Source: Anastrepha obliqua
Lineage: Eukaryota > Arthropoda > Insecta > Diptera > Tephritidae
Length of the DNA: 64,000 nt
Direction: 5' to 3'
Assembly: GCF_027943255.1 (NCBI RefSeq)
Contig: NC_072896.1
Coordinates: forward strand, 60,592,501 to 60,656,500
Below the pieces are notes generated by a model. It worked only from the letters and a program-made list of their open reading frames with translations, made no database searches and was not told the origin of the DNA. The translations under genes were made by a program, and so were the position numbers. This document shows, piece by piece, positions 54,600 to 64,000 of the stretch (the first letter of the stretch is position 1; each line of letters starts with the position of its first letter).

Positions 54600-55110
54600 C
54601 ATTTAAGCTAAAATGTATAACTTCGGAGGAGCATTGCATTGTCAGATGTATCTTGATATAGGCTTGCTATGTGCATAATTAGATTTATGTACAGCGACCG
54701 TAAAAATTCTAACCTGCCCTAATTTTCCTTTTGGGGCTTAGCGAATCGTAAATTTCCCTACAGTCTACTAAACCATTAAGAAAATTGTATATATATAAAC
54801 ATTATTGAAGAGTAAATTCTTATATCAGATAAACTCTGTAAGCCTAAGAGTTTCCGCCTACTTAAATAATCGGGACATTGGCTAATGCAAACTTAGTAAA
54901 AATTTAGTGCACTTTTTCTATTTTATTTGAAGCAGTTCCGTAGTAAAGGTTCAAAATTATACAACAATAACCTAGGAGACTGCGTACCAACGAAACATAC
55001 AGCACTTTTAAATTCATTGGACCAGAGAAATCTTTGGAGGGCCTACTTCGTAGTTCTTAATAAACCCAACTTTTAAGATGCTTTAGACACAATATGGTCC
55101 AGAAAATTTA

Positions 55111-56350
55111 TTGGGAGGTTGAATTAGTTTTAAAGGTTTTTTCGAAGATTTGGGGCTTTATTGTGAAAAAACGGTACAAAATATTTTATTCGAAGTATTG
55201 GCCATCGCTAGCTACAACTTTCGCCCATCTTTCCGGCAATTTCCGGATGCCGTTTCTCCAAAATTCTGGCCGCTGCTTAGCTATCCGTGACTCAACCCAT
55301 ATTTTGGTAGCCTCGTACGAGGAGAACCGCTGGTCCGCCAAATCGAGACTCATATGCCGGAACAAATGATTATCGGAGGGAGCGTTCCAAGGTATTTTTT
55401 GACAGGTTGAGCAACATGCGGCCGAGCGTTGTCATGGTGCAAAATAACCTTGTCGTGCCTTTTTACCGTTTCCGGCCGTTTTTCTTTCAATGCCCGGCTT
55501 AAACGCATCAATTGCAGTCGGTAACGATCCCCCGTGATTGGTTCGCCCGGTTGGAGCAGCTCAAAATATACGACGCCGACCTGATCCCACCAAATGCAGA
55601 GCATGATTTTCTTGCCGTGAATATTCTGCTTGGCCGTCGACGTTGATGCGTGGCCGGGCAAACCCCATGATTTTTTGCGTTTTGGGTTATCGTAGTGGAT
55701 CCATTTTTCGTCGCCAGTCACCACCCGATGCAAAAAACCCTTCCGATTTTGTCGCTCGATCAGCAATTCGCACGTAAAAAATCGCCGTTCGACGTCGCGC
55801 AGCTTCAACTCGTACGGGACCCAATGTCCTTGCTTTTAGATCATTCCCATCGCTTTTAGACTCTTGCAAACGGTTCATTTATCAACGCCCAATGATTCAG
55901 CAAGCTCTTCTTGGGTTTGGCACGAGTCCTCGTTTACCAATTCCCCCAATTCCGCGTCCTCGAACTTTTTGGGCTGGCCAAGACGCTCCTTGTCTTCGGT
56001 GTGAAAATCACCACTTTTGAATCGTCGAAACCAGTACTCACATGTTGAAATCGACGGAGTATGGTCTGGGTAGGCCTCCTGCAGCAATTCACGGGCTTGG
56101 GCTGTATTTTTTTTTCAAATTGAAGCAGAAAAGCAAAGCTTCCCGCAAATTGCGTTTCGACGGCACGAAAGTTGACATACTCGGAGCACGAAAACACTGC
56201 GTTGTTTATACTTCAGCGAAATGACAGATACTGATAAACAAAGCCTAGGGATGAGGCTTTGTCATGAATATATATTCAGTATTGCCAACGCGATAAAGTG
56301 ATAAATAGCGCCATCTGTGTGTCACCTTTAAAACTAATTCAACCTCCCAA
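55111..56350 (-). mobile_element. Mos1-like mariner, full length with perfect ends
   Basis: The 27-bp inverted repeats (TTGGGAGGTTGAATTAGTTT then TAAAGGT) are identical at both ends, with TA duplications at 55109-55110 and 56351-56352. The length, 1240 bp, is normal for a complete mariner. The transposase on the minus strand covers almost the whole element but has two stops and a small deletion. Identical ends suggest a fairly recent insertion compared with the LINE around it. Confidence 0.92.
55187..56178 (-). pseudogene. Mos1-like mariner transposase
   Basis: The ATG at 56176-56178 starts MSTFVPSKRNLREALLFCFN, the typical N terminus of the mauritiana group. After an early frame change it continues with STCEYWFRRFKSGDFHTEDK, KFEDAELGELVNEDSCQTQE, a stop after ESLGVDK, and another before KQGHWVPYELKLRDVERRFF. 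The first Asp is in HRVVTGDEKWIHYDN; CIWWDQVGVVYFELLQPGE follows; the second Asp is in VILHHDNARPH. After a small deletion (about 18-20 residues) comes APSDNHLFRHMSLDLADQRF with the third Asp. It ends with WAKVVASDGQYFE and a stop. Confidence 0.92.
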
Positions 56351-56745
56351 TAGTTTCAAATCGAAAATCAGACCCAAGTCGTTTATCTTATTATCTTTTC
56401 CAATATTTAGGAATTCAGATTGTAATTATATGACACAACACAACACCTTTTAATATTTAGATGTAAATTATTTACGGTCCACCACGTGTGAAAATTTTCA
56501 AGGTTAGTTTGAAGATTGTTACAGTCTGTCACGTTACAGATTATCAAAAACAACTTCACATCATCCGCGAACATTAAACGTTTCGCTTTAAAAAAATCAA
56601 TACGTAATTAATTAATAAGAATGATATGGAACAGTGGAGAGTGTGTCATCTGAGGTATGCAGACGCGTCTACTATTACGGACGATTTCATGGTATTCCTT
56701 TTTACCAAAAGCTTACTCTCACTAAAATACTACTGAGCGTTCCTT

Positions 56746-57311
56746 TAACTATAAATAAACTCAAGTTGACCTTGATCTTCAAAGCCATTAAAAATTGGTG
56801 CAGGTAGATTTTAGTGGCATTAACCGTTGTGGCATTTCAATATTGAGGCATATACCTGATTGACCTACGGTAGACACACTGTGGTGTTAGTCCCCCCACA
56901 AAATGATTGAAGGGTTGTGGTTTGTTTACTTCTAGCATCTGGAAATGTACGGTTAGCTATATATTAGAAATGCCGATTTTATCCACTATCCGAATTCATG
57001 CAGCAAATCCTTAGTCGTTGGTGCGCACCGAATTTATACAGATCTAAAAAAGTGATTGGGGGAAATTACCTCAGTGTGTAGTTCGCATATTGCAACTAAC
57101 TATCCAACTAATAAATCACTAACTAATTGTTATGAATTTGCCAGTTTTTCATATTCTTACTCCTTTGTTTTTAGTTTATATAGTTTCCTGGGGTCTGAGA
57201 TAGTACTCCGATATATATTTTTTCTTTAGAACGCAAAGCCTATTTCTCATTACAAATGTTTTATGTCATTAAATTCCAAGCATGTTGTTGTACTCGGATT
57301 ATCTGATATCT
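56746..57311. other. No recognised gene
   Basis: Noncoding; nothing recognised. Confidence 0.4.
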
Positions 57312-57785
57312 GATATTGACTCGCATGATATGTGGTTTCAGCAAAACGGTGCCACATACCACACAGCACGCGTAACAATGGACTTGTTGAGAGGCGAGTT
57401 CGGTGAACATTTTATTTCACGTTCGGGACCTGTCAATTGGCCACCCAGATCGTGCGATATAACGCCTTTAGATTATTTTTTGTGGGGCTATGTTAAAGCT
57501 CATGTCTATTCAAGCAAGCCTGCTTCAATTAACGCATTGGAAGACAACATTAAAGCATTTATATGTGAGATACCGGCCGAAACATTGGAAAGAGTATGCC
57601 AAAGCTGGACTAAGCGGATGGGCCATTTGAAACGCAGTCGCGGTCAACATTTGCATGAAATAATCATCAAACATTAAATTATATGGACTGTACTATCGAC
57701 TTAAGTAAAAATTTCATGCATTTTTCTGAATTTTACCTGTGTTTTTTGAAAAACTTTCCTATAGTTCTTAAAAAATCACCCTTTA
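57312..57785 (+). mobile_element. Tc1/mariner-like element, C-terminal half only
   Basis: This is the second member of the family at 50269. The frame 57282-57677 carries DSHDMWFQQNGATYHTARVT, where the second catalytic Asp of the usual FQQDGAT is Asn. It continues FGEHFISRSGPVNWPPRSCD, ITPLDYFLWGYVKAHVYSSK and SRGQHLHEIIIKH with its natural stop. The 3' end matches 50269-51012 almost base for base (TTTCATGCATTTTTCTGAAT, CTTAAAAAATCACCC). The left end and N-terminal half are absent. Confidence 0.87.
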
Positions 57786-58629
57786 TTACATTACTATTGT
57801 ACAAACGCCTGATAGAAATAATTGTGCATATCCCAAAAAACTGCGTTATATATATTTACATTTATAAAAGTTTAGCTATTAAGATTGTTGAAAGTTGAAT
57901 GTAGTTCAAAAAGTGGGAGCAAATTATTACTATTTTTTATATTAGCGATTGCGAGTTTGTCGCCATTTTGTGACACGATAAAACTTGCCATGATGTCTAA
58001 TGGCAACGGGTCAACTGAATGGTTATTATTTGAGTACTACTTATCCTACACCTTGGAACAAATTTGCGATAGACTGCAAGAGAAAATGCGATTGTCCGAT
58101 GTAATATTTCCATAGACAAAACTAGTTGCATAAGCTTTTCATTTCCGCTTTGAGTTGACGTGATACCAAAAAATATTGGGGTTGGATCTTAACTTTGATT
58201 CGACATTTAAGAAATGCGGCCTGAGTAAGTAAATATGCAGATAATCCCACTCTTTTCGTAATCAATGAAAGTTTTTATTGACACTGTCTAATTAGGTATG
58301 ATTGCTTGTGTTGTTTAAGCTTTATTCTTTGCATTTTTTAAATGGCATCATCTTGAATTAAGCAAGGGAGGTTTATTATGCTGAGACAATTTCCTTAGAG
58401 ATTCAATTAAGTAAAATATTATCGGATATTTCAAAATTTATTCTTTGAGCTTCAAGGTGACCAAACTATATTGCTTTTATGATTATTCACTTCCATGATA
58501 CTGTCTGGAAAATCATCTTCGCTGTATAATTGGAAGTGATGCAAATTCCCACCGTCCTGAATTTTCATTTAGAACCCACATTTACATACTTTCAAAAATG
58601 GTACATGATTGCCTGAGCTTTTTCAACAT
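57786..58629. other. No recognised gene
   Basis: AT-rich noncoding DNA; nothing recognised. Confidence 0.4.
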
Positions 58630-59130
58630 GCAGTATTATTAGGTTGGGTTCCTGGACACGAGGGAATCGAAATGGCATATAGCTAAACAAGGGGTAAACA
58701 TGCCCCTAATTGGTCCTTCTCAGGAGATGGGAGGAGAAGAAGTTCGTTGAACACTGTGCCAATGCCGGACAGAGGAATTTCTGATAAACTACTTTCACTC
58801 AGCACAGTAGACTTAAAAATACTCTTAACTGGTTACTTTACAGGCCACTAGGATATCACCTAAACGAAATTGGTCTGCCTGAGACAATCATCTGTCTATT
58901 CTGTGAAATTGACACTGAAAATTCAGAACACATTCTTTGTAAATGTATTGCACTAGGAAATCGCTGCAGCACCTTGGTGGTGCTGCCATGCCTTCATATA
59001 AATTATGGAAAAATAAACGCCAGAATGTGGTAAAATTTAAAAAGCCCCAAAGTATAGGGTACCCCAGCAGGCTTTGCACAATAGATCTATTTTGGTCGCA
59101 GTGCGCAGTAGCCTAATAATAATAATAATA
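58630..59130 (+). pseudogene. I/LOA-like LINE, 3' end (second copy)
   Basis: It begins near LGWVPGHEGIEMA, the RNase H closing motif. It continues, with frame changes, through RGISDKLLSLSTVDLKILLT and GLPETIICLFCEIDTENSEH with the CxxC..H knuckle. Then comes a 3' UTR with CACAATAGATC and GGTCGCAGTGCGC and a TAATAATAATAATA tail at 59115-59130. These match the element at 27479-30195, read on its minus strand. It is 5'-truncated inside RNase H. Confidence 0.84.
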
Positions 59131-59304
59131 CCTACTTCCGAGATGTCATAATTGGAATAGTCACGACCGAAAGGGACTATGCAACGCGATTTTACTTCGT
59201 AGCTACATTTTGTTTCGCAGTTTGACGTTCAGCTGGAACTTTTTTCAAGGGGCCCTTCGTAATAGCCCTTGTTTTACATACAACACTGGTATTCGGATTT
59301 TATA
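59131..59304. other. Short unassigned spacer
   Basis: Nothing recognised between the LINE tail and the next element. Confidence 0.4.
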
Positions 59305-60061
59305 CAGGATGAGCCATGTAAAATTTGCTTTTTGAATCAGCTAGAAAAAAAAACTAATCAATATTTTTTCAAACTTTTTTTTTATTTTGAAGATTGAACA
59401 TTGTCATTTATGAATGAAAAATAATATCGTTCAAATGACTGCCACGACTGGCTTTACAGTAGGCCATTCGATCAACCCAATTTTTAAGCACATTTTCGAT
59501 TGTTTGGGCTCCAATTTCATGAATGGCAACTTCGATTTTGTCTTTTAAAGCATCAATCGTCTCTGGATGGTTCGCATAGCATTTGTCCTTAACGGCTCCC
59601 CACAAAAAAATAGTCCAACGGGCTTAAATCACAGCTCCGAGGCGGCCAATTGATGTCGGAATTTCGGCTGATTATGCGGTTTTCAAAAACGGTAGCCAAA
59701 AGTTCGAGTGTAACTTTGGCAGTGTGAAAAGTTGCGTCGTCCTGTTGAAACCAAATGTCATCCATGTCATCCTCTTCAATTTTTGGAAACAACTCATTGT
59801 GGATGCATTTGCTTCTCTACGGTAACGTGTGGATTTTCTGAGTCCCAAATCCGACAATTTTGCTTATTGACATAGCCACCGATGTGAAAATCAGAAAAGA
59901 AGAAGAAGACTCACCACTTTGGAAATAGGTTTTCAATATTTCCATTCGTAAATGTCAAACCTTTAAGTAAATTATGAACACATTTGACATGTCATTTGTG
60001 TTACCATTCTCAAAAAAAAAAATGGGTGGTTCAAAAAGCAAACGCTATATGGCCCACCCTG
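59305..60061 (-). mobile_element. Tc1/mariner-like deletion derivative E, copy 2
   Basis: This is the inverted partner of 53328-54217. On the minus strand it has the same left part (CAGGGTGGGCCATATAGCGT), the same deletion joint after GATTTTCACATC, and the same coding segment. A further 115 bases present in copy 1 are missing here: CATCCACAATGAG jumps to the CCAAAAATTGAAG block. It keeps DDIWFQQDDATFHTAKVTLE (second Asp), INWPPRSCDLSPLDYFFVG and AIHEIGAQTIENVLKNWVDR. TA flanks both ends. Confidence 0.88.
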
Positions 60062-60580
60062 TATAATATCATTTTGTGGTGGTATAAGACTATATTAGCT
60101 TGAGTCTGCTTAAGATAAACATTAAATTGTTTTTTAATAGCGTTCTATATACTAAACTATTTGCATATTTTTTTAATATTGTAATTATTAAAGTTATTCC
60201 TTATCACCTTCGTCGATATATGATATTTTAAGCGCCTAAAATTTTATACGTGTGGAATGATTCGTAAATGTGTACCATTTTGCTAATGTAATAAGTTATT
60301 GCATAATATCATAAGGCGATTCTCTAAGTGATCAACATCGCTTGCAATCAAATAGTCTTGTAAATTATATTTTAAATTTCTAGAAAGCCATTCAACTTTG
60401 TATAGTTCAAAGTGTAGTACTCAAAGTGAACTACATAAGTAAATTACTTTTATTTTTCTACATGCTAGTTGTCATTTGCCTAACATATGTTGTCATTTGC
60501 CTGGCAATGCCATGCCTAGACTCGGAAAGATCAACGTTTACTTCTTCAAAACATAAAATATAAATCGAGTATATATTGAC
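60062..60580. other. No recognised gene
   Basis: AT-rich; a short local duplication (ATGTTGTCATTTGCC and GTTGTCATTTGCC) at about 60468-60502. Confidence 0.45.
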
Positions 60581-60893
60581 GGTCGCCGTAGCCGAATGGG
60601 CTGGTGTGTGATTACCATTCGGAATTCACAGAGAGGTCGTTGGTTCGAATCTCGGTGAAAGCAAAATTAATAAAAACATTTTTCTAATAGCGGTCGCCCT
60701 CGACAGGCAATGGCAAACCTCCGAGTGTATTTCTGCCATGAAAAAGCTCCTCATTAAAATATCTGCCGTTCGGAGTCGGTTTGAAACTGTAGGTCCCTCC
60801 ATTTGTGGAACAACATCCAGACGCACACCACAAATAGGAGGAGGAGCTCGGCCAAACACCTAACAGAAGTGTACGCGCCAATTATTTATTTTT
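60581..60893 (+). mobile_element. tRNA-headed SINE, copy 5 (best copy)
   Basis: GGTCGCCGTAGCCGAATGGG starts the head; the A box is TAGCCGAATGGGCTGG and the B box GGTTCGAATCTCGG. The head can be read as a class II tRNA-like sequence with an extra arm. The body follows: GACAGGCAATGGCAAACCTC, GAGTGTATTTCTGCCATGAA, CTGCCGTTCGGAGTCGG, then GGAGGAGCTCGGCCAAACAC. The tail is TACGCGCCAATTATTTATTT and a long T run. It closely matches the copy at 7336. Confidence 0.9.
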
Positions 60894-62537
60894 TTTTTTT
60901 TTTATATATTATATTGGCCAACAAATTTTTATAAGTATGTACCCTCCCAAAGCCCCGGATAACTGTAAAGCAAATGACTTCGCATAAATTTTTAAAATAT
61001 ATTGTACTCTCATATTTATATTATATATGCATACATATGTACATATGTACATATATGTATGTACAAGTATATTTTTACCAGAGGCAACTGCCATTTTCAG
61101 CATTACTGTTCTTCGACATGATTCTCACCCATTCAATGGGCTATTTTGCGTTAATTCATTTTACTTCCACGCCAACAACAACAGCAAATCATATCAGCGC
61201 TATTCGTTGTGGCCGACCATAGATTTTGCAGTTGCTGCTGCAGTGATTTTAATCATTTCTAGCCCTGATAATGCATTATGTTGTTATCCAACGCGGCGGC
61301 TGATTCAACGTACAGTGTAGTGTACGCTGATAGACTTTGGGATTGTGTGGCATGTGGCGTGCTGTAAGCAGCATTAGGCATTAGCATTAGAGTATTGTGT
61401 AGAAACGTCTGTGGCTCAGCAGCTGAAGCACTGCGGCGGCAGCAGTGGTAAGTGTGGAAACTGAGGCAGCGACGGTTTCAATGAGCATGAACACATTCAT
61501 TTATCTTCTTCGCACGCTTCGTTGCAACTCGCAACGCACAAATGCAATTTGGCGCTTTCCGTCGCTTCCGATTTTTCTCTAACCCGCACTGCCTCACGGT
61601 AGTCCCATGTGCCTTTAGCAGCTGGCAGCGATATGTTGTTGCTTCTACGTGCGTTCACTAGCTTCGGTTTTCCAATTATGCCGCTGCCAACTACACACAT
61701 GTTCCCTTTGCTGCTCCGAGGGATCCAAGCAATCTATGTATTGTTGTTTGCCTAGGCGTTGTTCAATTGGCGGTGTGTGAGAAGTGAGGCGGTGGGACTA
61801 TGCCATTGTGTGTTTGCCTGTTGATGTGACTGTGCTTTTAGCGCACAACGAATACCGTAGAGTTGTTTCTGGTTTCTAATGCTCGCCTGATTTCCAGTCG
61901 ATATTATTCTTAAGCGGCAACAACAAAATTATGTACTAAACTTTTGCTAGTATTAGTACTAGAAACACTAGTACGTAGATACACTATGCAGTGGCTTCGG
62001 TTTGCCGGCAATCTGATGCTTGCTGTTGCCACAAATCCCTTCAATTTCAACGTCGAATTGTGACACTATGGGAGGCAACATCCGTAACAAGTTTGCGGTC
62101 AGCTGCAGCATTGAGCTCCACTGAGTCGCGAACGCATTTCTGGCCACAATAATCTTGTAAGGAATTAGTTGTTCGAACCTAATCAATTACCAATGCAATT
62201 ACAAACTTTGCTTAATCTGTTTACTGAGAACGCAGTTATAGCCGTAGTGTATTTATGCTTCAATATGCGACAGTTTGTTATTTTGTTTGTGCATGGGAAA
62301 ACTAAGCATACCTGCAGTAAAAATTCGAAATCGATAGTCCAACTGCTAGTGCTAGTGTTTTTATATACGTTCTACCGGTCCCAACCGATGCTTTCTGAAG
62401 ACTTCTTCTATATTAATTGAGCTCGAAATATTGATAATTAAATAATAACAATAATGAAATAATGATGCGAAAAGAGAAAAAAAACGAAAACTGTATATTT
62501 GGAGATATTAAGTAATACTTTATATGCTACACATGTA
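60894..62537. other. No recognised gene; less AT-rich stretch
   Basis: After an ACATATGTACATATG simple stretch (61025-61070), the DNA at about 61150-62250 is less AT-rich than most of the window. It includes a CAGCAGCTGAAGCA and CGGCGGCAGCAG run near 61420. The two minus-strand frames here (61497-61700 and 61968-62186) resemble nothing I know. It may be unique host DNA; I see no splice-and-frame evidence for exons. Confidence 0.4.
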
Positions 62538-63000
62538 TTGGGTGTTTTTTATCTGCATGAGAAAAATAGATATCGATAACTTTAGTTTGACAGCTGAGTA
62601 TGGCAAGTCATCATGAATCGTTTAACGCCAGAACAACGCTTCCAAATTGTGGAACTTTACTAAGAAAAAATAAATCTGTTTGCGAAGTTCATAGAGCACT
62701 GACGTCATTCGGTTCTTATTTCTTATGAATGGCGAGCACTTGGAGCTTTGCTGGCTGAATTCTTTTTTCCCAAAATTAGTCAGCTTACCATCGACGGCAC
62801 TTGCTTCCAACAATATGGCGCAAGTTGCTGTACAGCGCGCTTAACAATCGATTTATTGCAAAATCCAAGAGACCATTGACGCCATCAAGGCAGATTTATT
62901 GAAAAAAGTAGTCGTAAACTGGACTGATCGAAGACCATGTAACTCGTATCCTCGGCGTACACATGCCGGATATAATACTCAAATTATCTGTATGAAATTA
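62538..63000 (+). mobile_element. Tc1/mariner-like remnant
   Basis: GGGTGTTTTTTATCTGCATG opens the element, followed by MNRLTPEQRFQIVELY and a stop, then a degraded FAKFIEH..., the DNA-binding start also seen at 50388. After a large deletion come LAEFFFPKISQLTIDGTCFQ with QYGASCCTARLTIDLLQNPR (the usual FQQDGATCHTA with D changed to Y) and a short C-terminal scrap. It is the most decayed member of the group. Confidence 0.68.
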
Positions 63001-63934
63001 TCTATATCATTCCAACAATACTTACATTTTTTATTATCACTTTTTGTTCTGAAGTGCGAATTCCCACTGAAACTATAAAAAGTTTTTTCAAGTTTCAAAT
63101 AAAGTTTGGAGGAAAGCTCGACCCAACCCTTTAACCTAAGATACTTAGCGATGGCCAATTATATCGATACTGATAACACTAATTGTATGGCACATTGTTA
63201 GTATAAATAACATTTCTTTTTTATTTGGTTAATTAATAGTCACAAACTGTTACAACCCGGGTCATCAAGTTAGGATTAAGTTTCTTATTAGAAAAGAAAG
63301 AAATTACGTAGTCTTGAAAGAGACTTCTTAAAATCATCAATCGGTCAGTGATGGTAGTGGCCGAAGAAGATTTTCAAAAAGATGAAAAATTTGTAGTGGC
63401 AGATAGTAGAAGAGTTGAACTGAATAAATTTTATATGAACATTTGCACATAAAAAAAAAAATAATAAGCTTTAGGTACCGCAAATGCCCATACCGTTCAG
63501 GAGCTATAATTTTAAAGTTGTAAAGATTTATTTTGGAGTTGTCGGAGTGATTTAAACACTATGACCGTTGGTGAAATCGATTCCTCAGTAGGATTTGCAG
63601 TTCAAACAAAAGTCGAATCAGAAGATAAAAATTGGCGAAAGGCTTTCCAAAAAAGTTAAAAGTGGGAAGTCAATTGCCGCCATTTTCTAGAATAGCGAGG
63701 GAAGTTTGTACTTTCCAAGAGGAATGTTAATTTACTTATTTTATTATTTAAATAAATAATAATAATGTCGCGTTTATACAATATAATGTCGCATTTATTC
63801 CGCTCTGGGTCAGAGGTGTTAAATTTTCATGTTCTTGTCTAAGCATAAACGCGAAACTCAGTGTTCTTTTATGAAACTGTGGCACGTTTGGCTGGGGCTA
63901 GACCAAATTACATATATTTTATTCGCGTTATCTA
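63001..63934. other. No recognised gene
   Basis: Noncoding; a short imperfect duplication (ATAATGTCGCGTTTATA and ATAATGTCGCATTTATT) at about 63762-63800. Confidence 0.45.
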
Positions 63935-64000
63935 GGCCGGTCACCGTGGTCAAATGGGTTGGTGCGTGACTATCTTTCGGGAGTTTGCAGTTTCGCATCT
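63935..64000 (+). mobile_element. tRNA-headed SINE, copy 6, cut by the window edge
   Basis: CCGGTCACCGTGGTCAAATG then GGTTGGTGCGTGACTAT matches the SINE head, including the A-box region. The B box is decayed (GTTTCGCATCT) and the window ends there. Confidence 0.75.

Larger units (their letters stand above)
54600..56745 (-). pseudogene. CR1/Jockey-like LINE split by a mariner
   Basis: On the minus strand the upstream piece (56745-56353) has THSPLFHIILIN and then LMFADDVKLFLIICN, an intact FADD active site. After the mariner insertion the downstream piece (55108-54600) gives LYVSLVRSLLGYCCIILNLY, NKIEKVH and FLNGLVDCREI, the C-terminal region of the same protein. Stops and frame changes are frequent. 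The TTTA run at 54450 may be its 3' tail. Endonuclease and 5' RT are not seen. Confidence 0.75.

Noticed and set aside
60581..60660. Possible tRNA gene (A and B boxes)
   Set aside because: The boxes belong to the head of a SINE with at least five sister copies; stems are imperfect and the sequence continues into the SINE body.
61497..62186. Two minus-strand frames in a less AT-rich region as host exons
   Set aside because: No recognisable domain, and no consistent splice sites joining the two frames that I could defend.

Overview
The window looks like repeat-rich, AT-rich noncoding DNA from a dipteran insect, most likely a tephritid fruit fly. This rests on the mix of mariner, Tc1-like, piggyBac, pogo, Jockey, RTE-like and I/LOA-like elements and on a tRNA-headed SINE that I associate from memory with tephritid genomes; no search was possible. 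I found no convincing host exon, true tRNA gene, rRNA or CRISPR array. By my spans, roughly half of the 64 kb is recognisable mobile DNA, and every element is a deletion derivative, a fragment, or broken by stops and frameshifts.

Layout. 1-11 kb: two SINE copies, LINE fragments, and a mariner (3373-4877) carrying a piece of LINE reverse transcriptase. 11-15 kb: a piggyBac element with TTAA target sites (12611-14445) whose transposase runs directly into LINE sequence, then a mariner. 16-20 kb: a TTAA-flanked MITE and a nested palindrome (17841-19366) that overlaps a P-superfamily-like transposase. 23-25.5 kb: a Jockey-type LINE split by a Tc1-like element and a long-armed MITE. 27.5-30.2 kb: the longest LINE (endonuclease, RT, RNase H, C-terminal zinc knuckle). 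30-34 kb: Tc1-like, Jockey and mariner remnants. 34.9-38.7 kb: one mariner split by a near-complete piggyBac (35039-37552) and by a second TTAA-flanked MITE. 39.9-41 kb: a pogo/Tigger-like element. 44.6-46 kb: a Tc1-like element with a LINE fragment inside. 47-64 kb: LINE pieces, three SINEs, a Mos1-like mariner inside a LINE, and several related Tc1-like deletion derivatives, including an inverted pair that shares one ancestral deletion.

The most notable points are these. (1) In all six clear nests the inner and outer element lie on the same strand. (2) Two TIR elements contain LINE reverse-transcriptase pieces without a LINE 3' end, which ordinary target-primed insertion does not explain. 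(3) The four-module palindrome carries transposase coding sequence in its arms. (4) The piggyBac at 35 kb has asymmetric ends, with one 40-bp perfect internal inverted repeat and a third copy of part of it. There is no operon-like cooperation here: the 'genes' are independent selfish elements, and their nesting gives a relative order of insertion.
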